Made by a program: the position numbers and the translations under genes. Below are positions 26,501 to 34,996 of a DNA stretch of 64,000 nucleotides, one piece after another. Source of the DNA: Dyella_D sp052115385 (GTDB taxonomy: Bacteria > Pseudomonadota > Gammaproteobacteria > Xanthomonadales > Rhodanobacteraceae); contig NZ_JBFRGP010000011.1 of assembly GCF_052115385.1 (NCBI RefSeq), positions 1 to 64,000 of the forward strand, read 5' to 3'. The notes beneath the pieces are model-generated. The model made no database searches and was not told the DNA's origin. It saw only the letters and a list, made by a program, of their open reading frames with translations. Every line of letters begins with the position of its first letter. Positions within the stretch are counted from its first letter, which is position 1.

Positions 26501-29500
26501 GCCGCCAACGGGTTTCACCATCCAGAACCTCACCGCCAGCAAGCAGATCAACCTGATCAACACCAGCGGCCTGACCCTGAACTTCTGGAACGCCAACGGC
26601 CTGGCCAACAGCACGCGCATGGGCGGCGGCAGCGGCACCTGGTCCGCGCCGCTGGCGAACTGGACGGATGCAGTGGGCTCGGTCACCTCCAGCCGCCAAC
26701 CGGCCGATGCCTTCGCCGTATTCGGCGGCGATGCGGGCACGGTGACGGTCGACAACACCGGCGGCGCGGTGACCGCGCTGGGCATGCAATTCGCCAACGA
26801 CGGCTTCCATCTGGTCGGCGGTGCGCTCGGCCTGGTCGCGCCCACGCCGGGCGCGCTCAGCGAGATCCGCGTCGGCGACGGCAGCGCGGCCAGCGCCGGC
26901 TGGACCGCCACCGTCGACAACACGCTGACCGGTCTTGGCTTCAACAAGACCGGCGCCGGCACCCTGGTGCTCGGCGGCAGCAACACCTACACGCAAGGCA
27001 CCATGCTGAGCGCGGGCACCTTGTCGGTGAGCGCCGACGCCAATCTCGGCGCGGCCAGCGCGGGGCTCGATTTCGAAGGCGGCATCCTCCAGGTGACCGG
27101 CACCGCGTTCCAGTCCACCGCGCGCGCGATCACGCTCGGTGCGCCCGGCGGCGGCTTCGATATCGCCGCTGCAGCGAACGTGTTCACCGTCAGCCAGGCG
27201 CTCAGCGGCACCGGCGGATTGAGCAAGCTCGGCGCGGGCACGCTGGTGCTTGCCGGCGCCAATACCTATAGCGGCGGCACCACCGTCAGCGCCGGCACGC
27301 TGCAAGGCGATACGACCAGCCTGCAGGGCAATATCGTCGACAACGCGGCGCTGGTGTTCGACCAGGCGGCGAACGGCACGTTCGCCGGCAGCGTCTCCGG
27401 CACCGGCGCGCTGACCAAGCTCGGCGCCGGCACGCTCACCCTGAGCGGCACCAGCAGCTACAGCGGCGGCACCACCATCGGCGCCGGTGCCTTGCAAGGC
27501 GACACCAGCAGCCTGCAAGGCAACATCACCGACAACGCCTCGCTGATCTTCAACCAGGGCACGAATGGCACGTTCAACGGCGCCATCGCCGGCACCGGTG
27601 CGCTGACCAAGCTCGGCGCCGGCACAGTTACGCTCAGCGGCGCGAACACCTACAGCGGCGGCACCATCATCAGCGCCGGTGCCTTGCAAGGCGACACCAC
27701 CAGCCTGCAGGGCAACATCACCGACAACGCGTCGCTGATCTTCAACCAAGGCACCAGCGGCAGCTTCGGCGGCGCCATCAGCGGCACGGGCTCACTGACC
27801 AAGCTCGGCGCCGGCACGGTGACGCTCAGCGGTGCGAACACGTATAGCGGCGGCACCACCATCAGCGCCGGTGCCTTGCAAGGCGACACCACCAGCCTGC
27901 AGGGCAACATCACCGACAACGCGTCGCTGATCTTCAACCAGGGCGCGGACGGCACGTTCGGCGGCAGCGTCAGCGGCAGCGGTTCCCTGACCAAGCTCGG
28001 CGCCGGCACGCTGACGCTCGGCGGCGCCAACAGCTACAGCGGCGGCACCACCATCAGCGCCGGTGCGCTGCAGGGCGACACCAGCAGCCTGCAAGGCAAC
28101 ATCACCGACAACGCCTCGCTGATCTTCAATCAGGGTGCGGCCGGCAGCTTCGGCGGCGTGATCAGTGGCAGCGGCTCCGTCACCAAGCTTGGCGCCGGCA
28201 CGCTCACGCTCAGCGGCGCCAACAGCTACAGCGGCGGCACCACCATCAGCGCCGGTGCACTGCAAGGCGACACCAGCAGCCTGCAAGGCAACATCACCGA
28301 CAACGCCGGACTGATCTTCAACCAGGGCACCAATGCCACCTTCAACGGCACGCTCTCCGGCAGCGGCACGCTGCTGAAATCCGGCACCGGCACGCTCACC
28401 CTCGACACGGTCAATCCGCTGTCCGGCGCCACCACCGTCGCGGCCGGCACGCTGATCGTCGGCGACAACAGCCATCCGGGCGCCACGCTCGGCAGCACGG
28501 TGACGGTGAACGGCGGCGCCACGCTCGGCGGCATCGGCACCATCGGCGGGCTGGACCTGTCCGGCACGGTGGTGCCCGGCAACACCACCGGCACGCTCAC
28601 CGTGACCGGCAACGCGGTGTTCCACCCCGGCTCCAGCTACCAGGTGGGCGCCACCGCGCAGGGCCAGAGCAGCCGCATCGTGATCGGCGGCAATGCCTCC
28701 ATCCTCGGCGGCAGCGTGCTGGTGCTGGCGCAACCGGGCAACTACGCGCCGCGCACCGACTACACCATCCTCACCGCCGCGCAAGGCGTCAGCGGCCAGT
28801 TCGGCGCGGTGAGCGCCAACCTCACCTTCCTCACCCCGCTGCTCAGCTACACCGCCAATGCGGTGAACCTGTCCCTGCAACGCAACGACACCAGCTTCGA
28901 AAGCGTGGCGGACACCAAGAACCAGAAGAACACGGCCGGCGCGCTGGATCATCTGGACCCGAACTCGCCGCTGGTGGATGCCTTGCTCGGCCTCGACCCC
29001 GATACCGCGCGGCATGCCTTCGACCAGCTCTCCGGCGAGATGCATGGCAGCATCACCACCGCGCTGTTCGACGACAGCCACTACGTGCGCGACGCCATCA
29101 ACAACCACCTGCTCGGCGCCAGCTACGGCGGCCAGAACGCCGAAGGCGCCACCGCCAACGGCAACATGGTGTGGAGTTCGCTGTGGGGCCACTGGGGCGA
29201 CCACGACAGCGACGGCAATGCGCACGCCATGAACGCCAACGGCAGCGGCCTGCTGGTCGGCGCGGATACGGCGATCGGCGACGTGCGCCTGGGCGGCGTG
29301 GTCGGCCACGGCCAGAACAGCCTCAACGTGCGCGAGCTCGGTTCGTCCGCGCATGCCAAGGCCAACTACGCCGGCGTGTATGCCAGCTGGAACCTGGGCA
29401 ACATCCGCCTGCGCGGCGGCATGGCGTATGCATGGCAGAAGATCGACACCACGCGGCGCATGGCCTTCGGTCCGTTCTCCGGCGTGGCACAAGCCAACTA

Positions 29501-29975
29501 CGACGCGAACACGGCACAGGCCTACGTCGACGGCGGCTACGCGTTCCAGTTCGAGCGCGGCACGCTGGAGCCCTACGTCAACTTGAGCCAGGTACATGTG
29601 CGCACGGATGCGTTCACCGAACACGGCACCATCGCCGCACTCAGCGTCAACGGCAGCTCGTCCAACATCAGCGCCGCCATCGGCGGCGTGCGCGGCTCGC
29701 TGCAACTGGGGCCAGGCGGATTGCACGCATATGCCGGCGTGGGCTACCAGCACGCCTGGGGCGACACCGTGCCGGAGCGCCGCCAGCGCTTCGTCATCGG
29801 CGCGGACAACTTCAGCGTGTACGGCCTGCCGGTGGCGAACAACGCCGGTGTGCTCGACCTTGGGGTGCGCTTCCCGCTCGGCCACGCGGTGACGGTGGAC
29901 CTGGGCTACCACGGCCAGTTCGCCAGCGATGCGCGGGATCAGTCGGCAAGGTTGACGGTGAATATCGCGTTCTGA
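23550..29975 (+). CDS. Type V autotransporter with extended signal peptide and repetitive passenger
   Basis: A 2141-residue self-secreted surface protein. Residues 1-24 (MNRIYRLVWNRTLCVLQVAS, then ELA) match the extended signal peptide region of large autotransporters; a second hydrophobic part ends near SAMA (about residue 62). The passenger is a Gly/Thr/Ser/Asn-rich beta-helix with many autotransporter-associated repeats (G..TYSGGTTI.AGTL). Repeats are loosely spaced at about 97-100 residues between 450 and 850, and exactly 64 residues apart from 1241 to 1624. A linker near 1790-1830 precedes the C-terminal beta-barrel, which starts around SPLVDALLGLDPDTARHAFDQLSGE and ends in Phe (LTVNIAF). 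No protease or lipase motif is visible, so an adhesin or aggregation role is an inference. Start ATG has AGGGG upstream. No partner gene is needed or seen. Confidence 0.94.
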   Translation: MNRIYRLVWNRTLCVLQVASELAHAHSAAVPPGGTRRLPARRLLALACLAACTAVPVESAMAACAPINPTNGATVTCSGAANPLAPSYASSADNLTVNVVAGGSTGVLLGLGGTAMSLTGNGTTLNNAGRLDPSLLGLLSLLSSGTVIGNPNLGTAIAGSTVTVNNQSSGVMNGTTGLLGLNLSDLTGMALAVRNGAGGTTTITNAGSIGSSALLGVSLLPADAPVIAAYGGAQINFTNTGTVTGRTAFEASAAGNTFVNAGTITGGVSMGANSTNTFTAVSGSTVSNGGSLGLNLLGVLGINLNFAPSGQIDGGAGGNNTLTLQNVVAGPGSGATGAGTASSATYVNFQHLIVNSGTWSLSGALVSGDAVLNGGVAQFDSDANFGSAASITSNGGGLAASTGGSTLSKAVLLNAGGLTVTGGNNFTLSGVLSGTGALTKSGASTVSLTAAETYSGGTTINAGTLALSGNGALAAGGAVNLQNAGSGFDISGASGNRTIGMLSGDAGTTIALGGRTLTLGDSANSTFGGSIGGTGGIVKQGSGVFTLGGANTYTGGTTINAGTLVLGAGGSLAPIGAVTLNAAGTVFDISAATANPSIGALSGVAGSQIALGAKTLTFGDATNQNFAGTIGGTGGIVKQGAGTFTLSGANTYTGGTTVNAGTLALASGGSLAASGTVSLAAPGSTLDLSAAGAQNIGGLSGVAGSSVLLGANTLTLAPSGSGSFGGTISGTGAVVINGSGSETLTGANTYSGGTSILSGTLALGAGGALAGGSALTLGAGGTFDISAGGNQAIGALAGAGGTVNLGANTLSVSGSGGGSFNGVIQGTGGLTNTANALVLNGANTYTGLTTVQAGSLTVGDATHASAAIGGDVSVASGASLGGFGTVAGSVTVQNGGHLAPGNPTGSLTVNSNLTLAQGSVLDFSFGAPGPNFSTPGTGHNVVVNGNLAINGSTLNPIDAGGFGPGLYNLFTYGGTLTETNGGIAPPTGFTIQNLTASKQINLINTSGLTLNFWNANGLANSTRMGGGSGTWSAPLANWTDAVGSVTSSRQPADAFAVFGGDAGTVTVDNTGGAVTALGMQFANDGFHLVGGALGLVAPTPGALSEIRVGDGSAASAGWTATVDNTLTGLGFNKTGAGTLVLGGSNTYTQGTMLSAGTLSVSADANLGAASAGLDFEGGILQVTGTAFQSTARAITLGAPGGGFDIAAAANVFTVSQALSGTGGLSKLGAGTLVLAGANTYSGGTTVSAGTLQGDTTSLQGNIVDNAALVFDQAANGTFAGSVSGTGALTKLGAGTLTLSGTSSYSGGTTIGAGALQGDTSSLQGNITDNASLIFNQGTNGTFNGAIAGTGALTKLGAGTVTLSGANTYSGGTIISAGALQGDTTSLQGNITDNASLIFNQGTSGSFGGAISGTGSLTKLGAGTVTLSGANTYSGGTTISAGALQGDTTSLQGNITDNASLIFNQGADGTFGGSVSGSGSLTKLGAGTLTLGGANSYSGGTTISAGALQGDTSSLQGNITDNASLIFNQGAAGSFGGVISGSGSVTKLGAGTLTLSGANSYSGGTTISAGALQGDTSSLQGNITDNAGLIFNQGTNATFNGTLSGSGTLLKSGTGTLTLDTVNPLSGATTVAAGTLIVGDNSHPGATLGSTVTVNGGATLGGIGTIGGLDLSGTVVPGNTTGTLTVTGNAVFHPGSSYQVGATAQGQSSRIVIGGNASILGGSVLVLAQPGNYAPRTDYTILTAAQGVSGQFGAVSANLTFLTPLLSYTANAVNLSLQRNDTSFESVADTKNQKNTAGALDHLDPNSPLVDALLGLDPDTARHAFDQLSGEMHGSITTALFDDSHYVRDAINNHLLGASYGGQNAEGATANGNMVWSSLWGHWGDHDSDGNAHAMNANGSGLLVGADTAIGDVRLGGVVGHGQNSLNVRELGSSAHAKANYAGVYASWNLGNIRLRGGMAYAWQKIDTTRRMAFGPFSGVAQANYDANTAQAYVDGGYAFQFERGTLEPYVNLSQVHVRTDAFTEHGTIAALSVNGSSSNISAAIGGVRGSLQLGPGGLHAYAGVGYQHAWGDTVPERRQRFVIGADNFSVYGLPVANNAGVLDLGVRFPLGHAVTVDLGYHGQFASDARDQSARLTVNIAF
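27271..28422 (+). repeat. Six tandem 192-bp repeats within the autotransporter passenger
   Basis: The GCGGCGGCAC motif recurs at 27271, 27463, 27655, 27847, 28039 and 28231, always 192 bp (64 codons) apart. Each unit encodes SGGTTISAGALQGDT...LQGNITDNASLIFNQG...SGTGSLTKLGAGTLTLSGAN or close variants. Long stretches are identical between neighbouring units (for example units 3 and 4), implying recent duplication. The last unit diverges towards its end. Confidence 0.95.
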
Positions 29976-29990
29976 ATCGACGCGCTTGAA

Positions 29991-30154
29991 GCCCCTCTCC
30001 CACCGGGAGAGGGGTTGGGGTGAGGGTACGGCCGGAGCGCAAGAATGATGTGCACCGCTCCGGCCGAACCCTCATCCGGCTGCCGCCACCTTCCTCGCTC
30101 CTCAGAGCCGCGCACATCCCTGTGCGCTCCCCGCGTGCTCCCGGAGGGAGAAGG
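29991..30154 (+). repeat. 164-bp structured intergenic repeat, copy A
   Basis: It matches 58000-58163 base for base without gaps (about 14 differences). Inverted repeats within it are CCCCTCTCCC/GGGAGAGGGG, GGCCGGAGCG/CGCTCCGGCC flanked by GGGTGAGGGT/ACCCTCATCC, and GCGCACA/TGTGCGC. It starts 15 bp after the autotransporter stop, so it may also act as its terminator. Confidence 0.9.
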
Positions 30155-30172
30155 GTTTCAAAATCTGGCGCC

Positions 30173-30201
30173 AAAAAAAACCACCGGCGCAAGGCCGGTG
30201 G
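30173..30201 (-). terminator. Rho-independent terminator of the TonB-dependent receptor gene
   Basis: On the minus strand, CCACCGGC, a CTTGC loop and GCCGGTGG are followed by GG and eight T residues, 30 bp past the receptor stop codon. Confidence 0.9.
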
Positions 30202-30230
30202 TTCTTCATCACTTCACCGAATCGGACCGC

Positions 30231-33200
30231 TTAGAAATCGTAGCGGGCGGTCACGCGGAAGTAGCGCGGATCGGTGTAGTTCAGCTCACGACCGTACAGC
30301 GGGTTCACCGTGGTGCGGTTCAGCGCGTAGCGATAGTTGTACATCGTCGCCGTCTGGCGGTTCAGCACATTGATCACGTCGAGCTGCAGGGTCAGCTTGT
30401 TGTCCAGCCAGCCCGGCGTGTAAGCCGCATTGAGGTTCAGCTGGTAGGTCCACGGCGTGTTGCCGTGCGAACCGCGCGGCGAACTCGCATAGCCAGCCTG
30501 GCCCGGCAGGCCGCAGAACCAGTACGTGGAGCTGTTGTACAGGCCGGCGTCGGCGGTCGGGTAGAAGCTGGTGCAGTTCTTCGGGCGACCCGAAGCGGCG
30601 ACCAGGGTCGCGCCGAAACGCCACTCGGTGTTCAGCTGGTAGTAGCCGAACGCCTTGACCTGATGCGCACGGTGGTTCGGCAGCGTGCCGTTGGAACCGA
30701 CCATCAGCTGCGGCAGGTCCCAGTCCTGGGTGCGCGACACGTCGGTCTGGCCGCCCGCGCCGGTATCCAGGTCGGAGGCCAGCTGGCCTTCGGTGTTGCC
30801 GTAGTTGCGCGAGAAGGTGTACTCGACCTTGCCGTACCAGCTGTCGGCGAACGGATGCTCGACGAACAGATCCACCGCGTAATACTTACGCTTCAGATCC
30901 GGCAGGTTCAGGTCCTTCTGGCTCAGGAACACTTCCTTCAGGCTGCCGTCCGCCTGCGGCACCATGAAGGTGTTGCCGCGGCCCGGGTTGAAGGTGAGGC
31001 ACTTGTTGCCGAGCTGCTGGATGCAGGTGTCGTCGATCGCGCTCATCAGCCTGCGATAGGTCAGCTTCGCGCCCCAGTTCAAGGTGGGGTTGATCTGCTG
31101 CTCCATGCCCAGGATGTACTCGTCCTGGAAGTGCGCGCGCAGACCCTTGGCCGCCACCGTACGCGGATCCGGCGCCTGGCCGCATTCCTTGTTCGAGGAC
31201 ACGCCGCCGCTGCTGGCGCAGATGAACGGGCTGGCCGGGTTCACCGCGATCGGGTTCAGGCCCAGCGGCGCGCCGCTGACCGGATCCACACCGGTGTAGG
31301 TGAAGTACTGGCTGCTGATCAGCGAGCCGGACACGCTGCGCACGGCGGCGTTGTTCGGCACGGCCAGGTGGTAGCGGCCCGCATTGGCGAACACCTTCAG
31401 GCTGGAGTCGCCGAACACGTCCCACGACGCGCCCAGGCGCGGCGCCAGCTGGTGGCGCTGCTTGATGTAGGCGTCGCCGTTCTTGTTGTAGTTGGTGAAC
31501 TGCTCGTTGCGCAGGCCGACCGAGAGCAGCCAGCGATCGTTGATCTGCCAGCGGTCTTCGATGAACTGCGCCGCCTGGTCAGTTTCCACGCCGGCACGCT
31601 GGGTGTTGTACGCCTTGGAGACGTAGTAACCCTGCGCACCCAAGCCGCCTGCCGAAGCCGGCGAGCCGATCACGCCCAGGCCCGGGTCGATCGCGGTGGC
31701 CGGATTGGTCTGCTTGCCGTACACCCACGCGTAGCCGCCGGCGTATTCCTTGCCGGTGAACGACTTCGCGTTCTGCGCGTCGTAACCGAAGCGGATGTCG
31801 TGGTCACCGAGGCGATACTCGATGTCCAGGCGCCAGCCCTTGGTCTTGTCGTTCGCGCCGTCCAGCGGCAGGGTCGACGTGGTCGCGGTCTGGCAGGTGT
31901 TGTAGGTGACGCCCGGAGCCTGTGCGTTCGAACCGACCGAGATGAACGGGCAAGCCGGGTTGAAGCCGTAGTTGGTCTGGACGTGGTTGACCTTCTGCGT
32001 GCCGTACAGCGCGGAGATGGTCAGGTCGTCGGTGATGTAGCCGGTGTACTTGGCGATGTACAGATCGCCGCCGTCCTTGTTGTACACGCCACCCGTCTGG
32101 GTGCTGCCGTGCGTCTGCGACTTGTAATCGTAGGCGTAGCGGTCGGAGGTGTACTCGGTCTTGTCCGACACACCCGTGAATTCGAGGATGTGGTTGTCGG
32201 TGATGTTCCAGTCGATCTTCGCCGTCCAGCGCGGGATCTTGTTGGTGAAGTTGCTGTAGCCGATCTTCGAGGCCGAAGCCGCGGAGTTCGAGAACGAGCG
32301 CACTTCCGAACCTTCCTGGCGATTCACTTCGGCGTCGATGTAGTAGAACAGGCGGTCCTTGATCAGCGCGCCGCTGATGTAGGCGCCGACCGTCGACTTC
32401 CAGTACTGGTTGCGGTTGCGGTACTGGTACAGCGTGCCGTCGGTGGCCGCGTTGGTGGCCGCACCGGTGTTCGGGAAGTAGTTGTTGCGCGGGCTGGCGC
32501 GCAGCGCTTCCGGTTCCCAGATGGTGTAGATGCCACCCTTGGTCTGGTTCGAGCCGCGCTTGGTGACGATGTTGATCACGCCACCGGTGGAGCGGCCGAA
32601 CTCGGCGCCGTAGCCGCCGGTCAGCACCTGCTGCTGGTCGATCGCGTCGAACGGCAGCTTGGTGAAGCCGATCGAGGTCAGCGGATTGGTCACGGCATAG
32701 CCGTTGATGAAGTACGCGTTCTCCGACGAGGCGGCGCCGCCGAAGCTGGGCACGCCGTAGCTGGAGTTGGCGACCACGCTCGGTGCCAGCATCGCGGCCG
32801 CGGCGATGTCGCGGTCGATCGGCAGCTTGGCCAGCTGCTCGGAGGTCAGCACGGTGCGGGTGTCGACCGAGGACACGTCGATCGCCGGCAGGGCCGAGGC
32901 CACCACCGACACGCCGTCGAGGTTCTTCGCGTCGGTAGCGGCAGCGGCAGCGCCAGCGGCGCCGAACGACACTTCCGTACCGCCGGCGATGCTCAGCTCG
33001 ACGTTGTCGCGGGTGCTGACAGCGGTGCCGTTGTTCTTCAGCGTGACGTTGTAGTGGCCGGTCGGCAGCGAGCTGAAGCGGTAGCGGCCCTGCTCGTCGA
33101 CGTTGACCGAGCGGGTCAGGCCGGTATCGACGCTCTTGATCTCGACGGTGTTGCCCGACTGCGGGGCCACCTGGCCGAAGATCGAGCTGGTGATGTTGGA

Positions 33201-33299
33201 CTGCGCAAGGGCGCCGGTGCTGGCCAGCGCCAGGGCAACGGCCAGGGCCAGGGACGAACGTCCCTTAGGCCGCTTGGTGAAAGCAGCGAAGTGACTCAC
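30231..33299 (-). CDS. TonB-dependent outer-membrane receptor, Oar-like, with N-terminal carboxypeptidase-regulatory-like domain
   Basis: A 1022-residue outer-membrane transporter or receptor. The start is taken as GTG at 33299 (MSHFAAFTKRPKG when initiated), because GGGAG sits eight bases upstream; ATGs 5-6 codons earlier have no such site. A signal peptide ends near LASTGALA. A small beta-sandwich of the carboxypeptidase-regulatory/Cna-B type follows (residues ~35-110: VEIKSVDTGLTRSVNVDEQGRYRF...GHYNVTL). The plug spans about 130-250, with QVLTGGYGAEFGRSTGGVINIVTKRG. The large barrel ends in ...YFRVTARYDF with a terminal Phe. Oar-like receptors are numerous in Xanthomonadales; substrates are mostly unknown, and nothing here identifies one. 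It is a single-gene unit with its own terminator. Confidence 0.93.
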   Translation of the reverse strand: MSHFAAFTKRPKGRSSLALAVALALASTGALAQSNITSSIFGQVAPQSGNTVEIKSVDTGLTRSVNVDEQGRYRFSSLPTGHYNVTLKNNGTAVSTRDNVELSIAGGTEVSFGAAGAAAAATDAKNLDGVSVVASALPAIDVSSVDTRTVLTSEQLAKLPIDRDIAAAAMLAPSVVANSSYGVPSFGGAASSENAYFINGYAVTNPLTSIGFTKLPFDAIDQQQVLTGGYGAEFGRSTGGVINIVTKRGSNQTKGGIYTIWEPEALRASPRNNYFPNTGAATNAATDGTLYQYRNRNQYWKSTVGAYISGALIKDRLFYYIDAEVNRQEGSEVRSFSNSAASASKIGYSNFTNKIPRWTAKIDWNITDNHILEFTGVSDKTEYTSDRYAYDYKSQTHGSTQTGGVYNKDGGDLYIAKYTGYITDDLTISALYGTQKVNHVQTNYGFNPACPFISVGSNAQAPGVTYNTCQTATTSTLPLDGANDKTKGWRLDIEYRLGDHDIRFGYDAQNAKSFTGKEYAGGYAWVYGKQTNPATAIDPGLGVIGSPASAGGLGAQGYYVSKAYNTQRAGVETDQAAQFIEDRWQINDRWLLSVGLRNEQFTNYNKNGDAYIKQRHQLAPRLGASWDVFGDSSLKVFANAGRYHLAVPNNAAVRSVSGSLISSQYFTYTGVDPVSGAPLGLNPIAVNPASPFICASSGGVSSNKECGQAPDPRTVAAKGLRAHFQDEYILGMEQQINPTLNWGAKLTYRRLMSAIDDTCIQQLGNKCLTFNPGRGNTFMVPQADGSLKEVFLSQKDLNLPDLKRKYYAVDLFVEHPFADSWYGKVEYTFSRNYGNTEGQLASDLDTGAGGQTDVSRTQDWDLPQLMVGSNGTLPNHRAHQVKAFGYYQLNTEWRFGATLVAASGRPKNCTSFYPTADAGLYNSSTYWFCGLPGQAGYASSPRGSHGNTPWTYQLNLNAAYTPGWLDNKLTLQLDVINVLNRQTATMYNYRYALNRTTVNPLYGRELNYTDPRYFRVTARYDF

Positions 33300-33822
33300 A
33301 GGTTGTACTCCCATCAACTTGTTAGCAACGCAAGATCCGCAAGCGGGTGCGGACCGGGGATGTGGGTGGTTCGAGCCCGGGGAAGGACCCTGCTCCGAGG
33401 AAGTAACGTGCCCCCGGATGGCTAACCAGATGCGGCTCGACGAGCCCCCCTCTCGTATCCATCCAGCCCCAAAGAGCAGCAGGCTGTATAGCGCAACAAA
33501 GTACGATTCTCAACGAATTTGTAACGTGATTTTTTTCACCCGGTCACTAATTTTGCAGCACGTACGCGCGGAAAAACCCCGTAAATAACTGTGTTAAATG
33601 AGAAATCACGCATGCTGCGGCGCGACATGCAAGCTTCGCGAAAGCTTGCGAATACTCCGCCCGAAGCGCACGAAATCTTCGCGTTGGCGAGCGCGCCCTG
33701 AACGCCTGCACGCGCTTTCGCGCTGTTGTTCACGCCCGACCTGCTGCTATCCCTCGTGGACGTCCGAACCCCTGCGTCCCGCTGTCTCCCCGGACAGCAT
33801 CCCCATTCGAAGGAGAGTTGCC
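33300..33822. other. Divergent intergenic region between the receptor gene and the BON-protein gene
   Basis: About 520 bp that is noticeably more AT-rich than its surroundings around 33490-33620 and must carry both promoters. It contains a perfect 8-bp inverted repeat GCAAGCTT/AAGCTTGC (33629-33649, loop CGCGA), a possible operator for the plus-strand gene. No coding frame with a family resemblance is seen. Confidence 0.55.
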
Positions 33823-34191
33823 ATGCAGACCACGACCCTGTTCCGCAAGACCGTTGCCGCCGCCACCCTGACCGCGCTGCTCGCCGCCGCGCCGCTGGCG
33901 CAGGTCGCCGCGCAGGACGGCGGCGCCATGCAGAAATCCAGCGCCAACCAGACCGTGCCGGACAAGGCCGCCGACGGCTGGATCACCACCAAGGTGAAAT
34001 CCGAACTGGCCACCACCAAGGGCATCAAGAGCAGCGACCTGTCGGTCAACACCACGGACGGCGTCGTCACCCTCACCGGCACCGCGGCCACCTCGGGCGA
34101 GAAGGCGAAGATCGAAGCGATCGCCAAGAAGGTCAAAGGCGTGAAGAGCGTCGATGCCGGCGGCGTCACCGTGAGCGACAACGCCAAGTGA
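33823..34191 (+). CDS. Small periplasmic BON-domain protein (OsmY-like)
   Basis: A 122-residue exported protein. A signal peptide (MQTTTLFRKTVAAATLTALL, then AAAPLAQVAA) is followed by a short linker and one BON domain (DGWITTKVKSELATTKGIKSSDLSVNTTDGVVTLTGTAATSGEKAKIEAIAKKVKGVKSVD). BON domains bind phospholipid or act in envelope stress tolerance in proteins such as OsmY and DolP; the exact role here is unknown. The start is fixed by the signal peptide and an AAGGAGAG ribosome binding site. It is monocistronic and followed by hairpins. Confidence 0.9.
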   Translation: MQTTTLFRKTVAAATLTALLAAAPLAQVAAQDGGAMQKSSANQTVPDKAADGWITTKVKSELATTKGIKSSDLSVNTTDGVVTLTGTAATSGEKAKIEAIAKKVKGVKSVDAGGVTVSDNAK

Positions 34192-34235
34192 TCGCCGCAC
34201 CGCGCTCCGGATAGCAACGGAGCGCGCGGAAACGA

Positions 34236-34266
34236 GAAAGGAGCCGCGGAGGCTCCTTTCTTGTTG
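34236..34266 (+). terminator. Terminator hairpin after the BON-protein gene
   Basis: GAAAGGAGCC and GGCTCCTTTC form a perfect 10-bp inverted repeat (loop GCGGA), followed by TTGTTG. A second hairpin (CGCTCCG/CGGAGCG) lies just upstream at about 34203-34225. Confidence 0.8.
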
Positions 34267-34446
34267 TCGATGCGTCGCGCGGCCGCAGCGGATTAAATGG
34301 CGAGGTCCGCACTACTACCGATAAAATTGTTTGTTTCATCACTCCATCCATGGAAATCCACGCCAGTGCAACTCCTTTAGCCGGATAGATGTCGTCAATT
34401 ACTTTGCACCATCTGTACCGGCGTGCCGAGTCACCAGCTTCGACAC
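34267..34446. other. AT-richer stretch without a recognisable gene
   Basis: Base composition drops sharply after the BON gene terminator. Short minus-strand frames exist, but none resembles a known family or has a convincing start. It may be decayed remains of the small-gene array to its right. Confidence 0.4.
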
Positions 34447-34848
34447 TCACTCCCAATAACTACTTCTTCTCTCTAGATCGACCGCCTGACCGCTTCCACT
34501 AAAAATCCCAACCAGATGATCGCCCGAAATGCTGCCCTTGAAGGTACCGCGAAGGTCCATTTCCACAGGCACCGTAAAGGTTACTGACGATCCCGCAACC
34601 TTGACTGGAACAACGACCGGTGGAGACGGCTCCCCTTCGCTTGACTGGAGAACAGCGAAATAGCCTGCTCGCGAAAAAACAATGAATACTTCCTGCCCAA
34701 TGACGTCGCCTGACTCCTGGCTATATCTCATATCGGAATAGATGCCTGTCACTTTTGGATGAGCAGATTCCCGAGCCAGGCTCTGAGTAGCAAGACCGGC
34801 GGCGAAAAAACACACACATGAAAGAAACACCATCGAACGCAGGCTCAC
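34447..34848 (-). CDS. Small secreted protein of unknown function, third in the array downstream of the RHS gene
   Basis: A 133-residue predicted protein starting at GTG (34848) with GAGGA at good spacing. It has an N-terminal signal peptide (SLRSMVFLSCVCFFAAGLATQSLA) and a mature part of about 105 residues that looks beta-rich (VTGIYSDMRYSQESGDVIGQEVFIVFS...PVVVPVKVAGSSVTFTVP...LRGTFKGSISGDHLVGIFSG). No family recognised. It is on the same strand as, and downstream of, the RHS protein and two other small envelope-targeted proteins, and is AT-rich relative to the core genome. A periplasmic immunity protein is a reasonable guess from context, but nothing in the sequence proves it. Confidence 0.6.
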   Translation of the reverse strand: MSLRSMVFLSCVCFFAAGLATQSLARESAHPKVTGIYSDMRYSQESGDVIGQEVFIVFSRAGYFAVLQSSEGEPSPPVVVPVKVAGSSVTFTVPVEMDLRGTFKGSISGDHLVGIFSGSGQAVDLERRSSYWE

Positions 34849-34904
34849 CGTTTTTCCTCACTGCTACTGACCCGTCATTCTCGTATAGTCGCGTATTGAA
34901 GAAA

Positions 34905-34978
34905 AGAAAAGGGACAAGAGTAGTTAATTTAGAGCACCATTTATACAGGCCCAGACGCCTCAGAGCATTTAATATCAC
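34905..34978 (-). repeat. Spacer repeat, copy 1, in the small-gene array
   Basis: Shares GGGACAAGAG, TTAGAGCACCA, a GACGCC-centred block and CAGAGCATTTAA(T/C)ATCAC, in the same order and spacing, with 35395-35467. It lies between the second and third small genes. Confidence 0.85.
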
Positions 34979-34996
34979 TCATTCCCTTATCCGCAG

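Noticed and set aside
23415..27749. Very long open frame on the minus strand, opposite the autotransporter
   Set aside because: It is the antisense of the Gly/Thr-rich repeats; its product is a low-complexity Ala/Gly/Arg string with no family resemblance, as expected in high-GC DNA.
27271..28422. Possible CRISPR-like array because of regular repeats
   Set aside because: The repeats are 192 bp, in frame, within a coding passenger domain, and there are no unique spacers of the CRISPR type.
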